A DNA stretch of 64,000 nt from Myxococcus dinghuensis (GTDB lineage: Bacteria > Myxococcota > Myxococcia > Myxococcales > Myxococcaceae), in contig NZ_JAKCFB010000012.1 of NCBI RefSeq assembly GCF_024198235.1, forward strand, positions 124,001 to 188,000, read 5' to 3'. This document shows, in pieces, positions 57,195 to 64,000 of this stretch. How positions within the stretch are numbered: position 1 is the stretch's first letter; every line of letters begins with the position of its first letter. The position numbers and the translations under genes were made by a program. The notes beneath the pieces were generated by a model. That model was given only the letters and a program-made list of their open reading frames with translations, was not told the DNA's origin and did no database searches.

Positions 57195-57505
57195 CGCAGG
57201 GCCCTGCCACTCCCGTGCGGAGCCCCTGGGAGACCGTCTCCCCGGCCGCACGCGGATCTCCCACCCTATGCCTCGGAGAATCGTCCGTCAAAGGGCCATG
57301 ACGGCGCTCGGGCCCGGGGTGCGTGGAAGGCCACTCGAGCGTGGACGCGCCGCTCGGGATCGCCGAGCGGGCAGGCGAGGTGCGTCGTGGCGTCGGACCG
57401 CCTCACGGGCCTCCGCCGCGAAGCCTGGAAACGGCGGGCCCCCGTCCATCCGTCACCCTCGCTGCGTGACGGAAGGGCGAGGGCCCGGGTGTCCGGCGAC
57501 GAACG
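57195..57505. other. Gene-free stretch between aquaporin and fghA
   Basis: 311 bp. It holds one clear inverted repeat, CCGTCAC/GTGACGG (57450-57472), 33 bp after the fghA stop and probably the end of that operon. The rest is G+C-rich leader for the aquaporin gene. I see no convincing promoter or small gene. Confidence 0.5.
57450..57472 (-). terminator. Inverted repeat after fghA
   Basis: CCGTCAC-9 bp-GTGACGG, 7-bp perfect arms, downstream of the adhC-fghA operon on the minus strand. There is no T run, so it is a weak terminator call. Confidence 0.4.
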
Positions 57506-58360
57506 TCAGGCGTTCAGCGCGGCGGCGTGGTGCCGCAGGTGGTCATCCATGAACGTGGAGATGAAGTAGTAGCCGTGGTCGTAGCCCTCGTGGACGCGGA
57601 GGGTGAGGGACTGGCCCACGGCGTCACACGCCTCGCGCAGGAGCTCGGGACGCAGTTGCTCCTGGAGGAACTTGTCGCCCGTGCCCTGGTCCACCAGCAG
57701 GTGCGGCAGTCGCGTCTTGCTGGCGCGCAGGAGCTCGGTCGTGTCGTAGGCGCGCCACGTCTCCGAGTCGTCCCCCAGGTAGCCCTTGAAGGCCTTCTGG
57801 CCCCACGGCACGCGCATGGGCGCGACGATGGGCGCGAACGCGGACACGGAGCGGTAGCGCCCCGGGTTGCGCAGCGCGCTCACCAGCGCGCCATGGCCTC
57901 CCATGGAGTGGCCGAAGATGCCCTCGCGGTCCGCGCGGGCGGGGAAGTGCGCGGCGACGAGCGCGGGCAGCTCCCGCGTGACGTACGTCCCCATGCGGTA
58001 GCGCGCGGACCAGGGAGCCTGGGTCGCGTCCAGGTAGAAGCCCGCGCCGACGCCGAAGTCCCACGCGGCGTCCTCGCCCGGGTAGCCGGCGCCGCGCGGA
58101 CTCGTGTCCGGCGCCACCAGCATGATGCCCAGCTCCGCGGCCACGCGCTGCGCCCCACCCTTGATGAGGAACGTCTCCTCCGTGCACGTGAGGCCCGCGA
58201 GGTAGTAGAGCACCGGCACCGGACGCTCCCGCGCCTGGGGCGGGACGAAGATGCCGAAGCGCATGTCCCCACCGCAGGCCTCGGAGGCGTGCTTGTAGAA
58301 GCCCACCGTGCCGTCGAAGCAGCGGTGCTGGCTCAGCAGGGTGGGAGCCGCCGACGTCAT
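57506..58360 (-). CDS. fghA: S-formylglutathione hydrolase
   Basis: A 284-residue alpha/beta-hydrolase of the esterase D type. Nucleophile Ser in GHSMGGHGALVSAL, acid in HLLVDQGTGDKFL, catalytic His in GYDHGYYFISTF; LYYLAGLTCTEETF is a family motif. It hydrolyses S-formylglutathione to formate and glutathione. Its start overlaps the stop of adhC by 4 bases (ATGA), and together they form the glutathione-dependent formaldehyde pathway. Confidence 0.96.
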   Translation of the reverse strand: MTSAAPTLLSQHRCFDGTVGFYKHASEACGGDMRFGIFVPPQARERPVPVLYYLAGLTCTEETFLIKGGAQRVAAELGIMLVAPDTSPRGAGYPGEDAAWDFGVGAGFYLDATQAPWSARYRMGTYVTRELPALVAAHFPARADREGIFGHSMGGHGALVSALRNPGRYRSVSAFAPIVAPMRVPWGQKAFKGYLGDDSETWRAYDTTELLRASKTRLPHLLVDQGTGDKFLQEQLRPELLREACDAVGQSLTLRVHEGYDHGYYFISTFMDDHLRHHAAALNA

Positions 58361-59469
58361 GAGTACTTCACCACGCTGCGGATGGACTCGCCCTTGTGCA
58401 TCAGGTCGAAGCCCTGGTTGATGTCCTCCAGCTTCAGCGTGTGGGTGATGAGGTCGTCGACGTTGATCTTCCCCTCCATGTACCAGTCGACGATCTTCGG
58501 CACGTCCGTGCGCCCGCGCGCGCCGCCGAACGCGCTGCCCTTCCACACGCGGCCGGTGACCAACTGGAAGGGACGCGTGCGGATCTCCTGCCCCGCGCCC
58601 GCGACGCCGATGATGATGCTCTCGCCCCAGCCCCGGTGGCAGCACTCCAGCGCCTGCCGCATCGTGTTCACGTTGCCGATGCACTCGAAGCTGTAGTCCG
58701 CGCCGCCACCCGTCAGGTTCACCAGGTAGGGGACGAGGTCGCCCTCCACCTCCTTCGGGTTGACGAAGTGGGTGAGGCCGAACTTCTCCGCCATGGCCTT
58801 GCGCGCGGGGTTGAGGTCCACGCCGACGATCTGGTCCGCGCCGACCATGCGCGCCGCCTGCACCACGTTGAGGCCGATGCCGCCCAGCCCGAACACCACC
58901 ACCTTCGCGCCGGCCTCCACCTTCGCCGTGTACACCACCGCGCCGATGCCCGTCGTCACGCCACAGCCGATGTAGCAGACCTTGTCGAACGGAGCGTCCT
59001 CGCGAATCTTCGCGACGGCGATCTCCGGCAGCACCGTGTACTGCGCGAAGGTCGAGGTGCCCATGTAGTGGTGCACCGCCTGCTTGCCCAGACGGAAGCG
59101 GCTGGTGCCGTCCGGCATCAGGCCCTTGCCCTGCGTCGCGCGGATGGCCGTGCACAGGTTCGTCTTGCGCGACAGGCACGACTTACATTGCCGGCACTCC
59201 GGCGTGTACAGCGGGATGACGTGGTCGCCCTTGCGCACCGACGTCACGCCCGGACCCACGTCCACCACCACCCCCGCGCCCTCGTGGCCGAGGATGGCCG
59301 GGAACAGTCCCTCCGGGTCCGCGCCCGACAGGGTGAACTCATCCGTGTGGCAGATACCGGTGGCCTTCAGCTCGACGAGCACCTCGCCCGCCTTCGGGCC
59401 CTCCAGGTGCACCGTCTCGATGCTCAACGGCTTGCCTGCCTCGAGCGCCACCGCCGCGCGCACGTCCAT
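58357..59469 (-). CDS. adhC: S-(hydroxymethyl)glutathione dehydrogenase / class III alcohol dehydrogenase
   Basis: A 370-residue zinc dehydrogenase. Catalytic zinc ligands are in GICHTDEFTLSG, GHEGAGVVVDVG and the later Cys of YIGCGVTTGIG. The four-Cys structural zinc loop is PECRQCKSCLSRKTNLC. The NAD motif is VFGLGGIGLNVVQAA. It oxidises S-hydroxymethylglutathione to S-formylglutathione, the substrate of fghA. AGGGAGG precedes the ATG closely. The start is unambiguous (MDVRAAVALEAGKPL). Confidence 0.97.
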   Translation of the reverse strand: MDVRAAVALEAGKPLSIETVHLEGPKAGEVLVELKATGICHTDEFTLSGADPEGLFPAILGHEGAGVVVDVGPGVTSVRKGDHVIPLYTPECRQCKSCLSRKTNLCTAIRATQGKGLMPDGTSRFRLGKQAVHHYMGTSTFAQYTVLPEIAVAKIREDAPFDKVCYIGCGVTTGIGAVVYTAKVEAGAKVVVFGLGGIGLNVVQAARMVGADQIVGVDLNPARKAMAEKFGLTHFVNPKEVEGDLVPYLVNLTGGGADYSFECIGNVNTMRQALECCHRGWGESIIIGVAGAGQEIRTRPFQLVTGRVWKGSAFGGARGRTDVPKIVDWYMEGKINVDDLITHTLKLEDINQGFDLMHKGESIRSVVKYS

Positions 59470-59642
59470 TACGCCTCCCTCGTGAGTTGTGAGGCGCGCA
59501 GACTAGTGCGTGGCCCCCGAGCGGCGCAGCAGGGAATCAGGGCGTGACGCCCATCGAACGCTTGACCTCGCGGATAAGACGAAGGGCCCGGAACCGGCTC
59601 GCGGTCCCAGGCCCCTCGGGCAATCCCACGTCGTGGCGCGGA

Positions 59643-60431
59643 CTACTGCGCGTTGGCGGCCTGGGCCGCCTTCTGCGCCTTCTGCGCCTCGCTGAACTTC
59701 TGGGTCATCACCTGGAACTGCGCCTGGAAGTCGTCCATCTTCTTCTGGTGCTCGGCGGCGCGGGCGGTGGCCTCGGCGACGACGGCGGCGTTCTTCGCGT
59801 TCTCCTTCGCCTCCGACTCCGCCATCTCCTTCTGCTGGCGCTCGTACTCCATCAGGCGGCCCATCACGACGCGCTTGTTGAGGTACGTGTTGGCGGAGTT
59901 GGGGTTGAGGGCGATGACCTGGTCGTAGTAGCCGAGCGCCTTCTCCAGGGCGTCCTTGACGATGGGCGCGGCCATCGAGCGCGCGCCGCCGCGCTGGGCG
60001 TAGATCTCCGCGATCCACCCGAGCGCCGTCTCGTTCTTGGGGTCGAGCTTGAAGGCCTCGCCGAAGTACTTCTCGGCCTGGTCCAGGTCGTTGCCCTTCA
60101 TGTACATGCTGGCCAGGGTGACGTACGTCTCCACCTTCTCGGCGGGCACGGTCTTCAGCTCGAGGATCTTCAGCACCGCCTCGGCGGCCTTGTCCGTCTC
60201 ACCCAGCTCCATGTGGGCGAAGGCCTTCTTCTCCCAGACCTTCTCCTGCTTGGGGTCCGCCTGGAGCGACAGGGCATATTCGGCGGTGGCCTCCTTGAAC
60301 TCCTTCTTGGCCAGGTGGTTGGTGCCCTTGACCCGGTGCTGCTTCGCGACGTCGGGCTCCTCGGAACACGCCACCACGCCACCCAGGGAGAGAACTCCGA
60401 ACACCAGACCGACTCGTGCCAGTCGCTTCAT
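59643..60431 (-). CDS. TPR lipoprotein
   Basis: A 262-residue exported protein. The signal peptide ends in the lipobox VVAC (C22), so it is probably lipidated. Residues about 30-180 are four TPR-like repeats (KEFKEATAEYALSLQADPKQ, GNDLDQAEKYFGEAFKLDPK, ALGYYDQVIALNPNSANTYL). The last 80 residues form a charged helix rich in Glu, Lys and Ala (MEYERQQKEMAESEAKENAK), a likely coiled coil. It is a scaffold-type protein of unknown partner. The start at 60431 has AAAGG 7 bp upstream. Confidence 0.88.
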   Translation of the reverse strand: MKRLARVGLVFGVLSLGGVVACSEEPDVAKQHRVKGTNHLAKKEFKEATAEYALSLQADPKQEKVWEKKAFAHMELGETDKAAEAVLKILELKTVPAEKVETYVTLASMYMKGNDLDQAEKYFGEAFKLDPKNETALGWIAEIYAQRGGARSMAAPIVKDALEKALGYYDQVIALNPNSANTYLNKRVVMGRLMEYERQQKEMAESEAKENAKNAAVVAEATARAAEHQKKMDDFQAQFQVMTQKFSEAQKAQKAAQAANAQ

Positions 60432-60698
60432 GTGGGAACCTTTCGAGCAGGTCCGGGGACACGTCCCCGACCTGGTCAGAATCGCAGCGCAACGCGTTGT
60501 CGTGGGACCCGCCCTCACGGGTCCGGAATTCGGGCCAGCATAGCCGAAGTCACGTGGAATCCGCCCGGGACATCCGCGGCCGTCCTCCGAGCGTCCAGGC
60601 GCGTCGCCCGGGGTCCGGCTGGGGCGGGGACTGGTGGTATGGGTGACAGGGCGCATGCCCGGCCGGGCTACGTGGGAACTGCTACCGTGCCGCGCGCC

Positions 60699-62249
60699 AT
60701 GAGCATCCTCTCCCGCCGAACCGTCCTCCAGGGGCTCGTCGTCACCGCCGCGGCGGGCTGTGCCTCGAGTCGTCCGCGAGTCGCCCCGCGCCCCGGGCCG
60801 GAGCTGCCCCTGGGGGCGCAGGTGGGCGACGTGCGTGGCGGGGCGGCCACGGTCTGGGGCAAGGCGTCCCGGGCCTCTCGCCTGGTGGTGGAGTGGAGTG
60901 AGGACGCGCGCCTGCTCCGGGGCGTGACGCGCGTGGAGGGGCCGTTGCTCGGCGCCGCGTCTGACTTCACGGGCGTGGTGGACTTGTCCGGTCTGCCCGC
61001 GGGACGCGAGGTCCACGTGCGCGTGCTGGCGGAGGAGGACGGGCGGACGGGCGAGGCGTGGCAGGGCCGCTTCCTCACCGCGCCGGACGCGACGCGCGAC
61101 ATCTGCTTCGCGTGGAGCGCGGACGTGTGTGGCCAGGGCTGGGGCATCAACCGGGAGTGGGGTGGTTATCGCGGCTATGCGGCCCTGCGCGCGTCGCGGC
61201 CGGACTTCTTCCTGCACGTCGGCGACGCCATCTACGCGGACAACCCGCTGTCCCCCGAGGTGACGCTCCCGGACGGTCGGGTGTGGCGCAACCTGGTGAC
61301 GCCCGCGAAGTCGAAGGTGGCGGAGACGCTGGACGAGCTGCGTGGGAACTTCGCGTACAACTTCCTCGACGAATCGCTGCGCGCGTTCGCGCGCGAGGTG
61401 CCCATCTCGTATCAGTGGGACGACCACGAGGTCCGCAACAACTGGTACCCCGGACGCAGCCTCGCGGGAGACCCTCGCTACACCCAGGTCTCCGACGAGG
61501 GCGTGCTGGGCGCGAGGGCGCGACAGGCCTTCTTCGAGTACTCGCCCGTGGGCGGCGCGGCGCGCGCGGAGGGGCGCATCCACCGCAAGCTCTCGTATGG
61601 CCCGCGGCTCGACGTGTTCATTCCCGACGTGAGGGCCTTCCGGGGGCCCAATGGGCTCAACCGCCAGGCGCAGCCGGGACCGGACACGGCCTTCCTGGGA
61701 CGCGCGCAGCTCGACGGGCTCAAGGAGGCGTTGGCCGCGTCCACCGCGACGTGGAAGGTGATCGCCACCAGCATGCCGTTGGGGCTCATCATCCCGGACG
61801 CGAAGCTGCCGGACGGCAACCCGGCGATGGAGGGCTGGGCCAACGGCGAGGGCGTCCCGTTGGGGCGCGAGCTGGAGCTGGCGGAGCTGCTGTCGTTCAT
61901 CAAGGCGCGCCGCGTGCGCAACGTGCTGTTCCTCACCGCGGACGTCCATTACCCCGCCATGCACCACTACCACCCGGAGCGCGCGCGCTTCCGCGACTTC
62001 GAGCCGTTCTGGGAGTTCGTCGCGGGACCGCTGCACGCGGGGACGTTCGGTCCCAACGCGCTCGACGACACCTTCGGCCCGGAGGTGCGCTGGCACCGTC
62101 CCAGCACGATGGTGAACGCGGCGCCGTGGGAGGGACAGCAGTACTACGGCAGCGTGCGCATCCAGGCCGCGACGGGCGCGCTCACCGTGGCCATCCACGA
62201 CCTCACGGGACAGGCGTTGCACCAGGTGGAGTTGGAGCCCCAGGCATGA
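60699..62249 (+). CDS. PhoD-like alkaline phosphatase/phosphodiesterase, Tat lipoprotein
   Basis: A 516-residue exported phosphatase of the PhoD family. The twin-arginine signal SRRTVLQGLVVTAAAGC also ends in a lipobox-like AAGC, so it may be a Tat lipoprotein. An N-terminal fibronectin-like domain (about 40-125) is followed by the metallophosphatase core: FAWSADVCGQG, FFLHVGDAIYAD, SYQWDDHEVRNNW, VIATSMP and LTADVHYPAMHHY. The family hydrolyses phosphodiesters such as teichoic acids or phospholipid head groups; the substrate here is unknown. The start has no strong ribosome binding site. Confidence 0.92.
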   Translation: MSILSRRTVLQGLVVTAAAGCASSRPRVAPRPGPELPLGAQVGDVRGGAATVWGKASRASRLVVEWSEDARLLRGVTRVEGPLLGAASDFTGVVDLSGLPAGREVHVRVLAEEDGRTGEAWQGRFLTAPDATRDICFAWSADVCGQGWGINREWGGYRGYAALRASRPDFFLHVGDAIYADNPLSPEVTLPDGRVWRNLVTPAKSKVAETLDELRGNFAYNFLDESLRAFAREVPISYQWDDHEVRNNWYPGRSLAGDPRYTQVSDEGVLGARARQAFFEYSPVGGAARAEGRIHRKLSYGPRLDVFIPDVRAFRGPNGLNRQAQPGPDTAFLGRAQLDGLKEALAASTATWKVIATSMPLGLIIPDAKLPDGNPAMEGWANGEGVPLGRELELAELLSFIKARRVRNVLFLTADVHYPAMHHYHPERARFRDFEPFWEFVAGPLHAGTFGPNALDDTFGPEVRWHRPSTMVNAAPWEGQQYYGSVRIQAATGALTVAIHDLTGQALHQVELEPQA

Positions 62250-62668
62250 GCCTGCTGCCCTGGTTGGCGCTCGCGGGCGCGGTGGGGGGCGGATTGTGGT
62301 TCGCGCGAGCCCGTCGTCGGGCGTCGACCTGGACCTGTCGCAAGTGCGCGAAGGCGCGCGTGCTGCTCGACGAGGACACCGAGGACCCGTACCTGAGCGA
62401 GGCGCAGCGCCGGGAGGAGCAGCTCGGCGCCGTGGACTATCAGGTCTGGTGGTGCGCTTCGTGCGAGGACGGCGTCGTGGTGCGCCGCGCGCCGTTCAGC
62501 TCGCGCGCCGTGGTGTGCAAGGAGTGCCGGAGCCGGGCCGCGAAGGAGAAGGCCTATACCGTGGTCCCCGCGACGAAGGACCGGGGTGGGGAGTTGCGCG
62601 TCGAGCTGGATTGCGAGCGCTGCGGCCATGCACAGCGCTTCTCTCGATATACCCCCCGGGCCTCGTAG
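62246..62668 (+). CDS. Membrane-anchored protein with four CxxC knuckles
   Basis: A 140-residue protein overlapping the phoD-like gene by 4 bases (ATGA). One N-terminal membrane segment (SLLPWLALAGAVGGGLWFA) is followed by four CxxC pairs (CRKC, CASC, CKEC, CERC). The even spacing suggests two zinc-ribbon or rubredoxin-like sites. I do not know a named function; redox or metal binding is the obvious inference. No His-rich or thioredoxin motif is present. Confidence 0.8.
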   Translation: MSLLPWLALAGAVGGGLWFARARRRASTWTCRKCAKARVLLDEDTEDPYLSEAQRREEQLGAVDYQVWWCASCEDGVVVRRAPFSSRAVVCKECRSRAAKEKAYTVVPATKDRGGELRVELDCERCGHAQRFSRYTPRAS

Positions 62669-62692
62669 CACCGCGGATGCGTCAGGCGTCGT

Positions 62693-63913
62693 TCAGGTCG
62701 TGAGCACCAGCTTGACGAGCTCCGGCGGACTGCCCACGCGCATGGGGGGCCCCCAGAAGCCACAGCCCCGGCTCACGTAGATGTGCGAGTCGCCGTGGCG
62801 ATAGAGCCCCGCGGAGTGCTCCCAGGCGAGCCCGATGAGCAGCGTCATGGGCAGCAACTGTCCGCCGTGCGTGTGGCCGGAGAGCTGGAGGTCCACGCCG
62901 CGCTCCGCCGCGACCTTGAAGTTCGCGGGCTGGTGCGCGAGCAGCACCGACGCCCGGTCCGGCTCCCTGCCGGCGAGCGCGAGGTCCAGGTCGTAGCCCT
63001 TGTTGCCTCGTCGGCGCCAGCCGCTCCAGTCGTCCACGCCCACCAGGTCGAGCGACCCCCCCGCGTCGCCGATGCGGACGTGGCGGTTGCGCAGCACCTC
63101 GATGTCGAGCGTCTGGAGGAACGCCGACCACTCCTCGTCACCGGAGTAGTAGTCGTGGTTGCCCGTGACGAAGAAGCTGCCGAAGCGGGAGCGTAGCTCG
63201 CGCAGCGCCGCGACGGATGGTCCGAGCGTGGGGACGTCGCCATCCACCAGGTCGCCGGTGATGGCCACGAGGTCCGGTCGCAACGCGTTCGCCTGCCGCA
63301 CCAACTCGTCCATGAAGCGGCGCTGGATGAAGGGCCCCACGTGGATGTCGGTGAGCTGGACGATGGTGAGCCCGTCGAGGGCCTTGGGAAGCTTCGGGAT
63401 GCGGACCGCCAGCTCCGTCACCGTGGGCGGCGCGAAGGCGCGCCAGTGTCCGTAGGCGGCCAGGCTGCCCCCCGCCAGCGCGGCGCCTCCCGCCAGCGCC
63501 CGTCCCAGGAACAGGCGCCGCTCCTCGTCGACCGTTTGCTCGATGGGGGCCGACGCCGCGTGAGCGGGCGCGACGGAGGCAGTGGGCGTCGATTGGCGAC
63601 GGACCCGCTGCGCCAGGAGCACGGCCGCGCGGACGAGGTCCATGGCTCCCAGCGCGATGACCAGGCAGAGCGCCGTCCCCATCCACGAGTAGGCGGCGAC
63701 GGTGACGAGGCCCTCGAACTGCTCGGGCAGGGCGTCCAGGAGGGTGCGTCGCAGCGCGAGCAGCGCCGTCATCGCGCCGAGCAGCAGCAGGGCCACCCGT
63801 CGCGCCCACCTCCCACGCACCAGCGGACGCACGAGCCGACGATACAGATACACGTGGCCCAGCACCGCGCCGAGCCCGATGAGCATCGAGAAGGAGAAGA
63901 GTCGCGACGGCAT
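62693..63913 (-). CDS. Membrane metallophosphoesterase (YkuE/YaeI-like)
   Basis: A 406-residue protein with three or four N-terminal membrane helices (SMLIGLGAVLGHVYLY, ALLLLGAMTALLAL, SWMGTALCLVIALGAM). A twin-Arg-like segment follows (RRLFLGRALAGGAALAGG), then a calcineurin-like core: VQLTDIHVGPF, AITGDLVDGD, VTGNHDYYSGD and LSGHTHGGQLLPM. All metal ligands are present. Similar proteins act on lipid phosphates or UDP-sugars. The start at 63913 is clear, with GGGTGG upstream. It is convergent with the CxxC gene. The last 87 bp of the window carry no further gene. Confidence 0.9.
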   Translation of the reverse strand: MPSRLFSFSMLIGLGAVLGHVYLYRRLVRPLVRGRWARRVALLLLGAMTALLALRRTLLDALPEQFEGLVTVAAYSWMGTALCLVIALGAMDLVRAAVLLAQRVRRQSTPTASVAPAHAASAPIEQTVDEERRLFLGRALAGGAALAGGSLAAYGHWRAFAPPTVTELAVRIPKLPKALDGLTIVQLTDIHVGPFIQRRFMDELVRQANALRPDLVAITGDLVDGDVPTLGPSVAALRELRSRFGSFFVTGNHDYYSGDEEWSAFLQTLDIEVLRNRHVRIGDAGGSLDLVGVDDWSGWRRRGNKGYDLDLALAGREPDRASVLLAHQPANFKVAAERGVDLQLSGHTHGGQLLPMTLLIGLAWEHSAGLYRHGDSHIYVSRGCGFWGPPMRVGSPPELVKLVLTT

Positions 63914-64000
63914 CCGCTGGGTCCACCCGAAAGGAAATGAATCGTAACATGGAGCCCCCCGTCCGCGTGGGCCACGCTGGGTATGGCTCCTTGCCGCTGC

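Noticed and set aside
59470..59642. A divergent small gene between adhC and the TPR lipoprotein
   Set aside because: The short frames have no ribosome binding site or domain. Both flanking genes are on the minus strand, and the gap suits a terminator and promoter.

Overview
The window is about 70% G+C, is densely packed with genes, and reads as chromosome of a myxobacterium (Myxococcota, close to Myxococcus/Corallococcus/Pyxidicoccus). This placement is an inference. It rests on strong G/C third-position bias, the density of histidine kinases and sigma54-type response regulators, TSP3-repeat OmpA proteins, CHASE2/FecR proteins and Lys/Ala-rich low-complexity tails. I saw no rRNA or tRNA gene, insertion sequence, prophage or CRISPR array. 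It looks like core chromosome with some lineage-specific inserts.

Layout. (1) 1-10250, leftward: a PAS histidine kinase and its NtrC-like activator, then a candidate sigma54 promoter. Behind the promoter lies an envelope-signalling series: single receiver, OmpA/TSP3 protein, FecR protein, CHASE2 membrane protein, and a REC-GAF-GGDEF protein cut by the window edge. (2) 10389-16139: a phosphoribosyltransferase, a Pro-rich small protein, a BON/SRPBCC membrane protein, and a three-gene phosphorelay led by a globin-coupled histidine kinase. (3) 16147-22673, leftward: a BlaR1-like peptidase with a TonB tail and its BlaI-type repressor (near-consensus promoter carrying two operators), an NtrC-type regulator, an OsmC-like protein, a DASS transporter and a CBS protein. 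(4) 22861-29145: TPP riboswitch and thiC, a DUF4870 protein, moaA, an HD-GYP response regulator and thiO. (5) 29212-36673: a complete histidine operon hisG-D-C-H-A-B-F-N-IE. It follows a His-rich leader peptide and a terminator hairpin that form a classical attenuator. (6) 36924-46189: two proteins of unknown role, then lipoate/2-oxoacid dehydrogenase functions: lpdA, lipA, an E2 acyltransferase, a TPR/ClpX-like ATPase and a LipB-NUDIX fusion, with a DUF72 gene in the opposite direction. (7) 46199-49113, leftward: MBL hydrolase, ribA, moeA. (8) 49289-54774: a protein with a histone-H1-like tail, RNase R with a long basic tail, and a DUF3185 protein. (9) 54797-63913: a MgtC/DUF4010 membrane protein, an aquaporin fused to a degenerate ArsC-like domain, the glutathione-dependent formaldehyde detoxification pair (adhC, fghA), a TPR lipoprotein, a Tat-exported PhoD phosphatase with a four-CxxC partner, and a membrane metallophosphoesterase.

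How parts work together. Housekeeping biosynthesis here is under cis control: TPP riboswitch for thiC, His attenuation for his. Lipoylation (LipA, LipB) sits beside enzymes that need lipoate (E2) or reoxidise it (E3). The accessory part is dominated by signalling. The most unusual items are the LipB-NUDIX fusion, the neighbouring genes with H1-like tails, the TPR/ClpX-like ATPase, the aquaporin with a dead ArsC-like tail, and a BlaI promoter that predicts a leaderless mRNA.
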